Of a DNA stretch of 8,017 nt, positions 1 through 7,022 are shown piece after piece; the first letter of the stretch is position 1; the number at the start of each line of letters is the position of its first letter. The notes beneath the pieces were generated by a model, which worked only from the letters and a program-made list of their open reading frames with translations, searched no databases and had not been told where the DNA came from. The stretch lies in contig DEEV01000065.1 in the NCBI GenBank assembly GCA_002350445.1, positions 10,558-18,574 of the forward strand, written 5' to 3'. The position numbers and the translations under genes are program-made. This DNA comes from Treponema sp. UBA2869 (GTDB taxonomy: Bacteria > Spirochaetota > Spirochaetia > Treponematales > Treponemataceae).

Positions 1-748
1 TTTCCTTTTTTACGCAGATGTCTGCAACCAGATCTAAATTATTATTACATTTATTGCAGGATTTTTCTGCATTGTAAAGAAATTCATCTACCCTTTCCTT
101 ATAATTTTCTGCAGTTTTCTCTTTTACAAAGATTCCGGCCTGAGCAAAGCCGTCTTCATTAAGTGCTGTTTTACAAAGTTCATTCAAACTGTAAAAAAAT
201 ATTTCGGGATTTTTTATTGCTGCAGCTGATAAGGCTGGTTCTGCAGTCATTACAATTTTATTTTTATCTGAAAGCAAAAGCGCCTGAGTGCCGGCAGCTC
301 CAGCAAGATATTCTATTTTATTTGTTTTATAACCGCACTTTTCAAGAAGAAAAATTGCAACAGATGAATTAATTGTATTTTCTCCAAAAAGTGTAATTCC
401 GTTCTGTTTTATATCTGAAAGCTTAAAGTTTTTTTTCTGGGATGCAAAATATAAATTTCCCCAGGTAATTACAGCGGCAAGTTTATATTGTGATTTTTTT
501 TTATTAAAAAGTTTTGCACCTGCATTTACAGGAGCAACTATAAAATCAGCTTTTGAAGAAGCAAATTCTGCGGCAACAGTTTCTGAAGCAATATACGAAA
601 AATCATACAGATTTGAGTCGGCAATAACTGCAAGTGCAACAGACGGAGCTCCTCCCGGCAATGCAACCTTCAGTTTAGAAATATTTTCAGCACAAAAACA
701 AAGCGAAGAAAAGAAAATAAATAGTAAAAAAGTAAAAAATGTTTTCAT
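1..748 (-). CDS. Exported NitT/TauT-like ABC transporter solute-binding protein (3' end cut off)
   Basis: The frame stays open from ATG at 748-746 to the left edge, giving 249 codons with no stop, so the C-terminus lies outside the window. Residues 1-20 (starting MKTFFTFLLFIFF) form a short, very hydrophobic signal peptide. Cleavage after Cys19 by signal peptidase I is possible. Cys17 or Cys19 could be a lipid anchor, but neither sits in a good lipobox. The mature part begins with KVALPGGAPSVALAV, followed by a VAPVNAGAKLF segment and TWGNLYF near residue 100. This resembles periplasmic proteins of the NMT1/ThiY/COG0715 type, which deliver small ligands (sulfonates, nitrate, thiamine precursors) to an ABC permease. 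The ligand is not readable here, and no permease or ATPase partner is visible; they may lie further left. The start is fixed by the signal peptide. There is no clear Shine-Dalgarno sequence, because a hairpin ends 6 nt before the ATG. Base composition is more AT-rich than in the atp genes. A role in the ATPase is not implied; it is simply the next gene. Confidence 0.75.
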   Translation of the reverse strand, partial: MKTFFTFLLFIFFSSLCFCAENISKLKVALPGGAPSVALAVIADSNLYDFSYIASETVAAEFASSKADFIVAPVNAGAKLFNKKKSQYKLAAVITWGNLYFASQKKNFKLSDIKQNGITLFGENTINSSVAIFLLEKCGYKTNKIEYLAGAAGTQALLLSDKNKIVMTAEPALSAAAIKNPEIFFYSLNELCKTALNEDGFAQAGIFVKEKTAENYKERVDEFLYNAEKSCNKCNNNLDLVADICVKKE

Positions 749-754
749 AATACA

Positions 755-788
755 AAAGGACAAGAGCCGTTATCTGCCCCTGTCCTTT
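755..788 (-). terminator. Stem-loop at the end of the atp operon, probable intrinsic terminator
   Basis: In the minus-strand transcript, AAAGGACAGGGGC pairs with GCUCUUGUCCUUU, a 13-bp stem with two G-U pairs and an 8-nt loop (AGAUAACG). The run UUUU begins inside the stem and is followed by GUAUU. The hairpin lies 33 nt after the atpK stop codon, where an operon terminator is expected. The U tract is short, so termination may be incomplete. The 3' arm ends only 6 nt before the ATG of the next gene, so the structure also occupies that gene's ribosome-binding region. It could be a leaky terminator, a 3'-end stabiliser for the atpK message, or a translation-limiting structure. Confidence 0.65.
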
Positions 789-821
789 AAAGTATAAAGT
801 CTTTATTTATGAATATTACAC

Positions 822-1259
822 TTATGCAATCAAAGAGAATACCATAGCGAACAAAGCTACAGATTCACAAAGACCTACAACCATGATGTACTGAGCAAAA
901 CCTTTTCCTGTTTCACCAAGAGCATCAGAAGCTGCAGCACCAGCTTTTCCCTGAGCAATTGCAGAGAAGCACATAGCCAAACCAGATGCAATACCAAGAC
1001 CAAGTGCAAAGCCTGGAGTCATGTCACCACTTGCAACTTTAGGTTTCATTGCAATATTCATCAAAAGGAAGCCGTAAATTGTCTGTGTCAATGGAGCACC
1101 GGCAAATACAGTAAGGATGAACGGAGCAGGCTTATTGTTGATGTAACAACGTTTCCAGGCTCCAATTGCTCCCTGACCGGCAATTCCAATACCAATTGCC
1201 GAACCAATAGCAGCAATACCCATACAAACAGCGGCACCAATCATACCCCAAAATTCCAT
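822..1259 (-). CDS. atpK: V-type ATP synthase subunit K (membrane rotor proteolipid)
   Basis: A 145-residue protein that forms the ion-carrying rotor ring of the V/A-ATPase in the cytoplasmic membrane. It is a duplicated proteolipid with four helices, at about 5-27, 46-70, 82-104 and 121-144. Each half has a Gly/Ala-rich first helix (GSAIGIGIAGQG at 19-30; GLGIASGLAM at 87-96). The ion-binding carboxylate is Glu132 in helix 4 (GLCES). The matching place in helix 2 has APLTQTIYGF, with Thr58, Gln59 and Tyr62. Gln103 lies in helix 3 (AQGKAG). By motif alignment these correspond to the Na+ ligands Thr64, Gln65, Gln110 and Glu139 of Enterococcus hirae NtpK, which suggests Na+ coupling. I chose the ATG at 1259 because AAAGGAGG lies 5 nt upstream. 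A GTG eight codons earlier would itself overlap the Shine-Dalgarno region and add a charged tail before helix 1. This is the last gene of the operon, separated from atpI by 122 nt. Confidence 0.95.
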   Translation of the reverse strand: MEFWGMIGAAVCMGIAAIGSAIGIGIAGQGAIGAWKRCYINNKPAPFILTVFAGAPLTQTIYGFLLMNIAMKPKVASGDMTPGFALGLGIASGLAMCFSAIAQGKAGAAASDALGETGKGFAQYIMVVGLCESVALFAMVFSLIA

Positions 1260-1264
1260 ATTTT

Positions 1265-1281
1265 CCTCCTTTAAAACCTCC
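1265..1281 (-). promoter_or_regulatory. Tandem Shine-Dalgarno sequences of atpK
   Basis: The transcript has GGAGG (1281-1277) and then AAAGGAGG (1272-1265), the latter 5 nt before the ATG of atpK. The second is the strongest ribosome-binding site in the window and decides the start. The first lies 17 nt before the ATG and has no usable start codon at normal distance, so it may act as a standby site. A strong site fits the need for many K copies per enzyme. That interpretation is inference. Confidence 0.75.
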
Positions 1282-1313
1282 ACAGTGTGGTTAGGTTCAT
1301 TATTTTATATTTT

Positions 1314-1333
1314 AAATCTGCTCAAGCAGATCT
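1314..1333 (-). other. Hairpin in the atpI-atpK spacer (second, nearer atpK)
   Basis: The transcript contains AGAUCUGC-UUGA-GCAGAUUU, an 8-bp stem including one G-U pair, with a UUGA loop, followed by an AU-rich stretch (UAAAAUAUAAAAUAAUG). No real U tract follows, so it is a poor intrinsic terminator. An RNA-processing or stability element that separates the atpK message from the rest is more likely. Confidence 0.5.
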
Positions 1334-1347
1334 TTAACAAGTTTTAT

Positions 1348-1367
1348 AAATCTTCTTACGAAGATTC
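1348..1367 (-). other. Hairpin with GUAA tetraloop in the atpI-atpK spacer (first, nearer atpI)
   Basis: The transcript contains AAUCUUC-GUAA-GAAGAUU, a perfect 7-bp stem extendable by one G-U pair. The loop is of the stable GNRA tetraloop class, closed by a C-G pair. It begins 14 nt after the atpI stop codon and is followed by UAUAAAAC rather than a U run. Together with the neighbouring hairpin it makes a double stem-loop between I and K, possibly blocking 3' exonucleases or partly attenuating transcription. Confidence 0.5.
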
Positions 1368-1381
1368 CTTAAAGCAAAAAC

Positions 1382-3319
1382 TTATGCGTTTGCTTCTTCG
1401 CTAAACGGCTTGTATTTTACACCGCTCCAGCTCATTCCAATGTGCGTACAGAATTCAAGTGTATTCAATCGAACACCATGAACAATTACTGAAAGCACAT
1501 TCAAAATCATATTCAGACCATGTCCAAATACCAGAAGAACTATAGCTGCAACAAACAGAATTGCATGACCTAAAATAGGACCGGCAAGAGTGTTTACAGT
1601 TTCTGAAATTGCCGCACCCGCAAGACCAACGGCCCACAGACGGATATAAGAAACTATATCAGAGAATACATTTACAACGCCCAAAAGAACGGAAATAATA
1701 TTCTTACAGCTTTCCAGAATTGAAGCTCCAATACTGCCGTCATAATTTGCAAAAATAAAACTCATTGCAAAACCTGCGGCAATCAGGCTTATAGCAGTTT
1801 TTCCAATTGGGAAAGAACCAATTGAACCCATCATCTGGAAAACCTGACTGTTTACAACCATAGAAAGAACAATCCAGAACATTCCGACAAGCTGTAAAAG
1901 TGAACCTAAATCACCAATTGCTTTTACGCCCTTCTTATCCTTAACATTTCTTACAGCAGCCTTAACGTGTGCAACACAAAGCTGAACAAGAGCCAAAGAG
2001 AAACAGAAAATCTGAAGATTCTGGTCTTTTGTAAGTCCTATTGAAGAATCAGAAATCCAGGGAACATTCCAAAGTGTATCTTTGTATGCGCCAGAAATCC
2101 ACGGAATCGAAAGATTTTTAAGCCATTCCGGAAGCATATCTGAAGGAATACCAAACCATGTACAGGTAACAGCACCCCAGCCGACAGTTGCAAGGGAAAC
2201 AAGAAGCACAAGTCCCATAACAGCAGGAACCTTTTTTCCGCCAAGTTTTGATTTAAGCATAAGGATTAAAATCAAAGCTGCAACTAAAAGTCCGTAACCG
2301 CCGTCTCCAAAAATCATTGCAAAGAAGACTGTAAAGAACAAAAGGAACCAGCCCGAAATATCAAATTCGTGATAGCCAGGAACTGTTCCAAGGAAGTCTG
2401 TAAGTGGATAAATTAAACTTACAAACTTGTTATTCTTAAGCTTTGTCGGTACAGCAGTATCTTCATCTTCAGGATCAGAGTAAGCAACGGCCCACTGATT
2501 CTGAGCACAAGCCCTCTTAAACTCCTCTAGATTTGCTGATGGAACATAGCCGCTAAGCCATGCAAGGTCGTTTTCGGAACCTTCCTTATCGCATTCCATT
2601 CCCGCATTAATGTTTTCAAATTCAATGTCGCTTTCGAGAGCCTTTTTGAATTTTGAAATTGCAGGAACATATTTTGCATTATCTGTATAAAATGCCTGAA
2701 TCTCATCAAGTTCTTTTTCATCACGTCTTATTTCTTCTTCCAGCAAAGAAGTAGAAATTCGCGGGAACGGAACTTCAAATGCTTCAGGAAGCAGATTTTC
2801 TGGTCTGCCTTCGCCACCGTTCACAATCATAAAACGAACAGTTTTTGAATCATTATTTACAAGGATTGTCTGAATTTCTGAATCAATCTGATTATATTTA
2901 TCTGCATCGATTTCGTACATTTTCAGGCCAATGCCTTTTTCTTTAAGATAATCAAAATCTTCAAGGCTTACGCCGCCCCACAAAGCAAAGCGGTCAAGTT
3001 CTGTTGTGTCAGCCGAAATTTCTTCCATAAGCTGCTTTTTACGCTCGCTTTTAGCCACAACATCAGAACAAAGACTTATTACCTTTTCATCAGAAAGTTT
3101 TGGTTCACTTCCCTTCTTAGTCTTAGGCAGCTTTATTTCGCCTAGAATGCTTTCTGAAAGCATTGCATTATTTGAATATTCTTTAAAAGCAGTCAGTTTT
3201 TCGCTTGAGCCCTCAATTTTTTCAAGGTGCACAAGTCCTATTTTTCTGAGCGCTTTAAGAGCCTCTTCTTTTTCTTTATTGAGAAGTACGACAGAGACTT
3301 TTTTCATTGGTTCAATCAT
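1382..3319 (-). CDS. atpI: V-type ATP synthase subunit I (membrane stator, subunit a homologue)
   Basis: A 645-residue protein that holds the ion half-channels against the K ring and anchors the stator. The N-terminal half (about 1-320) is cytoplasmic, begins MIEPMKKVSVVLLNKEKEEA, and has heptad-like charged stretches near 85-110 and 190-232 that form the long arm. The C-terminal half is membranous with about seven or eight helices. The family motif FFAMIFGDGGYGL is at 332-344. The functional arginines are Arg560 in SDIVSYIRLWAVGLAG and Arg617 in VHGVRLNTLEF, matching the paired Arg of the Thermus I and yeast Vph1 proteins. The length is usual for bacterial I subunits. The ATG at 3319 overlaps the atpD stop (ATGA), and AGGAGG lies 7 nt upstream, better placed than for the next Met (residue 5). 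The 4-nt overlap points to translational coupling with atpD. Confidence 0.95.
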   Translation of the reverse strand: MIEPMKKVSVVLLNKEKEEALKALRKIGLVHLEKIEGSSEKLTAFKEYSNNAMLSESILGEIKLPKTKKGSEPKLSDEKVISLCSDVVAKSERKKQLMEEISADTTELDRFALWGGVSLEDFDYLKEKGIGLKMYEIDADKYNQIDSEIQTILVNNDSKTVRFMIVNGGEGRPENLLPEAFEVPFPRISTSLLEEEIRRDEKELDEIQAFYTDNAKYVPAISKFKKALESDIEFENINAGMECDKEGSENDLAWLSGYVPSANLEEFKRACAQNQWAVAYSDPEDEDTAVPTKLKNNKFVSLIYPLTDFLGTVPGYHEFDISGWFLLFFTVFFAMIFGDGGYGLLVAALILILMLKSKLGGKKVPAVMGLVLLVSLATVGWGAVTCTWFGIPSDMLPEWLKNLSIPWISGAYKDTLWNVPWISDSSIGLTKDQNLQIFCFSLALVQLCVAHVKAAVRNVKDKKGVKAIGDLGSLLQLVGMFWIVLSMVVNSQVFQMMGSIGSFPIGKTAISLIAAGFAMSFIFANYDGSIGASILESCKNIISVLLGVVNVFSDIVSYIRLWAVGLAGAAISETVNTLAGPILGHAILFVAAIVLLVFGHGLNMILNVLSVIVHGVRLNTLEFCTHIGMSWSGVKYKPFSEEANA

Positions 3320-3942
3320 TTGTCAGCCTCCTGTGCATCCTGCTCAAGTTTTGCCTGAAGCTTCTTCTTAGAAATCTTACTGCGTACAACGGATGCGACC
3401 TGTTCATCACCAAGATATACGGTGATTTTTTTGATATTAGCCTTTGTTTCAGGAATTTTAACCTTTTCAAAAAGGTTAACACGCTGAGTTGTAGTGCGCA
3501 ATTCCTGGCTAAGCAGTCTTACCTGCTCGTCAAGAACTTCTGCTTCCAAGTCCAGAGAAAGGGCTTTTTCCATGCGGTCTGCGGCCATATCAATCCAAAC
3601 CGGAGTTTTATAAAGATCGTAGTCCCCGCGTCCAAAGTCGGCACCTTCGTAAACCGGAATTGTTACACCGGCAATGTTACCGACACCCTTTCTGATATTT
3701 TTTACAGTGACCATATCAGGAGTAAACGCTTCGCGCTCACCAAATACTGATATCCACTGCTCAAATTCTTTTTCGAGAGCAACACGTGCCGCTCTTACTT
3801 CTTTGGCCTTGGCATCTATTGTGCGGATTTCTGTCTGAAGCTGTTGTTTTTTAAGCATAAGGGTTGGAAGATAACGCTTGTACATTTTAAGCGCATCTTT
3901 CTGAACCTTGAGCTCATTTTTTGTCAGCTTAATCTTTGCCAT
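3316..3942 (-). CDS. atpD: V-type ATP synthase subunit D (central rotor shaft)
   Basis: A 208-residue protein of the D (NtpD/F1-gamma-like) family, the coiled-coil axle that turns inside the A3B3 head and transmits torque to the membrane ring. The N-terminal helix (about 5-70, MAKIKLTKNELKVQKDALK onward) and C-terminal helix (about 115-205) would form the antiparallel coiled coil. The C-terminal signature is RTTTQRVNLFEKVKIPET (about 150-167), followed by a Lys-rich end. The N-terminal family signature is weak: the usual run of Leu, Arg and Gly-Lys after the first turn is replaced by KMYKRYLPTLMLKKQQL. There is a 15-nt gap to the atpB stop. The ribosome-binding site is GGGGTG, 4 nt before ATG, which is poor. 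Initiation may depend partly on ribosomes finishing atpB. Confidence 0.92.
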   Translation of the reverse strand: MAKIKLTKNELKVQKDALKMYKRYLPTLMLKKQQLQTEIRTIDAKAKEVRAARVALEKEFEQWISVFGEREAFTPDMVTVKNIRKGVGNIAGVTIPVYEGADFGRGDYDLYKTPVWIDMAADRMEKALSLDLEAEVLDEQVRLLSQELRTTTQRVNLFEKVKIPETKANIKKITVYLGDEQVASVVRSKISKKKLQAKLEQDAQEADK

Positions 3943-3957
3943 TTAACACCCCGCCCG

Positions 3958-5253
3958 TTATTTTTTAGGCCAGTATTCGTCAATCAGAGAAGACTTCAAA
4001 CCGGTTTCTTCCGGATCAAAGCAGTCAGCCAGAATCTTCCAGCCAAGGTCCAAAGCATCTTCCAGAGAAATATTCTTAGAAAGATCCATCATACCGTCTT
4101 CAAACTTCTTTCCATATGTAAGAAGTTTTTCATCCCATTTACTCATATTGAAACCCATCGATTTCTTTTCGAGGGTATCTTTGTAGTTTGAATAAAGACG
4201 AATCATACCATCCATAAGGGCACGGTGGTCGCTGCGTGTACTTCCGTTTACGTTCTGCTTCAAACGTGAAAGTGAACCGAACGGCTCAATACGTCCACCC
4301 TTGAGGTAGTACTGACCTTCTGTGATGTATCCTGTGTTATCTGGAACCGGGTGAGTTACGTCATCACCAGGCATTGTAGTAACTGCAAGAACTGTTACAG
4401 ATCCGGCACCTTCAAAGTCTACGGCTTTTTCGTAACGTGCTGCGAGCTGTGAATACAAGTCTCCAGGGTAACCACGGTTAGAAGGAACCTGCTCCTGTGT
4501 AATAGCAATTTCCTTCATAGAGTCAGCAAAGTTTGTCATATCTGTAAGAAGAACCAGAACGTCTTTTCCCTTAAGAGCAAACTGTTCTGCTACTGCAAGA
4601 GAAAGGTCAGGAATCTTCTGACATTCTACTGTAGGGTCAGCGGCTGTGTGCATGAACATTACTGTCTTGCTAAGAGCGCCACCGTCTTCCAGTGTCTTTT
4701 TGAAGTAAAGGTAGTCGTCGTATTTAAGACCCATACCACCAAGAACAATTACGTCAACTTCGGCCTGCATGGCAATGCGGGCAAGCAGCTGGTTGTAAGG
4801 TTCACCAGAGATAGAGAAGATTGGAAGCTTCTGAGAAACTACCAGTGTGTTGAACATATCAATCATTGGAATACCGGTACGAATCATACGGCGAGCCATG
4901 ATACGTTTTGAAGGGTTTACAGAAGGTCCTCCAATTGTAACAAGACAGTCTGACAAAGCCGGACCATTATCACGAGGCTGTGCAGAACCGTTAAAGATAC
5001 GTCCAAGCAAATCATCAGAGAAAGAAACTTCCATCTGATGTCCAAGGAACTTAATGTGGTCTCCGGTAGAAATACCGCGTCCGCCGGCAAATACCTGAAG
5101 CGAAACTACATCACCTTCGATTTTATTTACTTCGGCAAGTGATTTACCAAAGCGTGTTTCAATTTCGGCAAGCTCACCATATGCAACACCAGTTGCCTTT
5201 ACAGTGATAACGCTTCCGACGATGGATTCAATCTTACTATAAACTTTGTTCAT
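3958..5253 (-). CDS. atpB: V-type ATP synthase subunit B (non-catalytic head subunit)
   Basis: A 431-residue regulatory nucleotide-site subunit that alternates with subunit A in the A3B3 ring. The N-terminal beta-barrel spans about 1-75 and is followed by the RecA-like core. The position of the P-loop reads FSISGEPYNQLL (146-157), with no Gly-Lys-Thr, as expected for B. The motif FGSLSRLKQ has Arg330, the arginine finger that reaches into the neighbouring catalytic site, as in E. hirae and Thermus B. GSTRSDHR follows at 337-344. The C-terminal helical domain runs from about 345 and ends in EYWPKK. The ATG overlaps the atpA stop by 1 nt (TAATG), and AAGGA lies 9 nt upstream. The symbol follows V-type naming; this is not the F-type atpB (subunit a). 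Confidence 0.96.
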   Translation of the reverse strand: MNKVYSKIESIVGSVITVKATGVAYGELAEIETRFGKSLAEVNKIEGDVVSLQVFAGGRGISTGDHIKFLGHQMEVSFSDDLLGRIFNGSAQPRDNGPALSDCLVTIGGPSVNPSKRIMARRMIRTGIPMIDMFNTLVVSQKLPIFSISGEPYNQLLARIAMQAEVDVIVLGGMGLKYDDYLYFKKTLEDGGALSKTVMFMHTAADPTVECQKIPDLSLAVAEQFALKGKDVLVLLTDMTNFADSMKEIAITQEQVPSNRGYPGDLYSQLAARYEKAVDFEGAGSVTVLAVTTMPGDDVTHPVPDNTGYITEGQYYLKGGRIEPFGSLSRLKQNVNGSTRSDHRALMDGMIRLYSNYKDTLEKKSMGFNMSKWDEKLLTYGKKFEDGMMDLSKNISLEDALDLGWKILADCFDPEETGLKSSLIDEYWPKK

Positions 5254-7022
5254 TACTCACCATCCTTAAGCATTGCGCTTACTTCATCGCGTACTTTACC
5301 GTTAGCACTTGCAAAGTGAGCGTCTACAGCCTTTTCAGCATCCTTGAACTTGTCTGTATTCCAGAGAGAATAGTTCCAGTCAATAAACTTCTGACGCATC
5401 TGGTTGAAGAAGTTTCGTGCTGCATCCTTATCTGCAAGTTCAAAGTCAGAACCAAGAACTTTCAAAACCTTTGCGAAAGTATACTGCTGGCGTTCTACGC
5501 TAACAGCCGCATCAATTTCATCAAATGAGTTCTGCTGCATATAAACTGCATCAAGGAATTCGCTCTTAAGGTATTCGATGTAGTCTTCGGTTGTTGTACC
5601 TTCTTCACCTACTACCTTCATCATCTGATTTACTTCAACACCGCTAAGGAATACCTTGCGTGCATAAGCTACCCAGTCTTCGCGGATAACTGATTTATAT
5701 TTAGACCATGAAATGATTGGGTCAATTGCAGGATACTTACGAGCATCTGAACGTTCACGTGAAAGTCCGTGGAAGGCACCTACTACTTTAAGGGTTGCCT
5801 GAGTTACAGGCTCTTCAAAGTTACCACCGGCAGGAGATACTGTACCACCAATTGTTACAGAACCGATGTTGCCGTCACGGAGTTTTACGATACCAGCGCG
5901 CTCGTAGAAGGCTGCAATGTAAGATTCAAGGTAAGCTGGGAATGCTTCTTCTCCAGGAATCTCTTCAAGACGTCCAGACATTTCACGAAGTGCCTGTGCC
6001 CAGCGAGAAGTTGAGTCAGCAAGAAGAAGTACATGCAGACCCATCTGGCGATAATATTCAGCAAGTGTAACAGATGTATATACAGAAGCTTCGCGCGAAG
6101 CAACAGGCATAGAAGATGTGTTACAGATGATGATTGTTCTTTCCATAAGTGAACGACCTGTACGTGGATCTTTCAACTCTGGGAACTCTTTAATTGTTTC
6201 TACAACTTCACCCGCACGTTCACCGCAGGCAGCGATGATTACGATATCAACGTCGGCGTTACGTGATGTTGTATGCTGAAGTACAGTCTTACCAGCACCG
6301 AAAGGTCCTGGAATACAATATGTACCACCCTTTGATACAGGATAGAAAGTATCGATAAGGCGAACCTGTGTTACCATTGGTTCAGATGGAGCAAGACGCT
6401 CTGCATAGCAGTCTACGGCACGTTTTACCGGCCATTTAAATGCCATCTTAAGTTCGTGATCTTTACCCTTTTCGTCAGTTACGACAGCCATTACATCTTC
6501 AATTGTGTAAGAACCTGCTGCCGTAACCTTTTTTACAGTGTACATTCCGAGCAAATCGAACGGAACTAAGATTTTATGTGTGAATGGTCCTTCAGGAACC
6601 GAACCTATTGAGTCACCGCGAAGAACTTTGTCTCCAGGTTTTACAGTTGGAGTCCAGTCCCATTTTTTATCGCGTGGAAGTGAATCTACTACAACACCTC
6701 TTTCAAGGAAGAAGCCTGCTTTTTCTGCAACAAGCGGAAGCGGGTTCTGAAGTCCATCAAAGGTTTGTCCAAGAAGACCAGGTCCAAGCTCAGCACAAAG
6801 AAGATCACCAATTAAATCTACCTTATCGCCGGCCTTAATTCCCTGTGTCATTTCGAAAATCTGCATCTGGGCTTTATTTCCGCGGATACGGATAATTTCA
6901 CCACGAAGCTTTTTTCCATCTACATTTACGTAGCCTACTTCATTCATAGAAACAGAGCCTTCGAATTCAATCGTGACCATGTTTCCGTTAATGCCGACTA
7001 CTTTTGCTTTTGTATCAGTCAT
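5253..7022 (-). CDS. atpA: V-type ATP synthase subunit A (catalytic)
   Basis: A 589-residue catalytic subunit that hydrolyses ATP to ADP and Pi or makes ATP at the A-B interface on the cytoplasmic side. The beta-barrel is at about 1-75. The insertion typical of V/A-type A subunits, absent from F-type beta, lies at about 110-200 and includes FFLERGVV (104-111) and KWDWTPTVKPGDKV. The P-loop GPFGAGKT is at 239-246 (Lys245, Thr246). The catalytic glutamate is Glu268 in ACGERAGE, and Walker B is VLLLADSTSR at 331-340 with Asp336. The C-terminal helical domain follows from about 440. All catalytic residues are present and the length is normal. The ATG at 7022 overlaps the DUF2764 stop by 1 nt, with GGAG 7 nt upstream. 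The symbol follows V-type naming; it is not the F-type alpha subunit. Confidence 0.97.
   Translation of the reverse strand: MTDTKAKVVGINGNMVTIEFEGSVSMNEVGYVNVDGKKLRGEIIRIRGNKAQMQIFEMTQGIKAGDKVDLIGDLLCAELGPGLLGQTFDGLQNPLPLVAEKAGFFLERGVVVDSLPRDKKWDWTPTVKPGDKVLRGDSIGSVPEGPFTHKILVPFDLLGMYTVKKVTAAGSYTIEDVMAVVTDEKGKDHELKMAFKWPVKRAVDCYAERLAPSEPMVTQVRLIDTFYPVSKGGTYCIPGPFGAGKTVLQHTTSRNADVDIVIIAACGERAGEVVETIKEFPELKDPRTGRSLMERTIIICNTSSMPVASREASVYTSVTLAEYYRQMGLHVLLLADSTSRWAQALREMSGRLEEIPGEEAFPAYLESYIAAFYERAGIVKLRDGNIGSVTIGGTVSPAGGNFEEPVTQATLKVVGAFHGLSRERSDARKYPAIDPIISWSKYKSVIREDWVAYARKVFLSGVEVNQMMKVVGEEGTTTEDYIEYLKSEFLDAVYMQQNSFDEIDAAVSVERQQYTFAKVLKVLGSDFELADKDAARNFFNQMRQKFIDWNYSLWNTDKFKDAEKAVDAHFASANGKVRDEVSAMLKDGE

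Noticed and set aside
146..157. Missing P-loop in subunit B (residues 146-157 of atpB) as a sign of a broken gene
   Set aside because: Loss of Gly-Lys-Thr is normal in the non-catalytic B subunit of V/A-type ATPases. Coordinates given are residues of the B protein, not bases.
785..821. Promoter for the solute-binding protein gene with -10 TATACT (796-791)
   Set aside because: The -10 is fair, but the hexamer 17 nt upstream (GTAATA) does not resemble a -35, so the call would rest on one AT-rich hexamer.
1260..1283. Longer atpK starting at GTG (1283), adding eight residues
   Set aside because: The added codons read through the strong AAAGGAGG that serves the ATG at 1259, and K proteins normally begin just before the first helix.
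1280..1290. CCACAGTGTGG dyad upstream of atpK as an operator
   Set aside because: Five-base arms around one base occur readily by chance, it overlaps the first Shine-Dalgarno sequence, and no promoter near it is convincing.
1290..1340. Internal promoter for atpK (TTGAGC with an AT-rich -10 such as TAATGA)
   Set aside because: The match to a -10 hexamer is poor, and the -35 candidate sits inside the stem-loop; AT-rich spacers give such matches easily.
3006..3371. Open plus-strand frame of 121 codons opposite the start of atpI
   Set aside because: Its Ser/Leu-rich composition is what the reverse complement of a Lys/Glu-rich gene yields, and no motif supports it.
3307..3750. Open plus-strand frame of 147 codons opposite atpD
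   Set aside because: It lies antisense to a well-supported gene, has no recognisable family motif and no convincing ribosome-binding site; it arises from the codon use of atpD.
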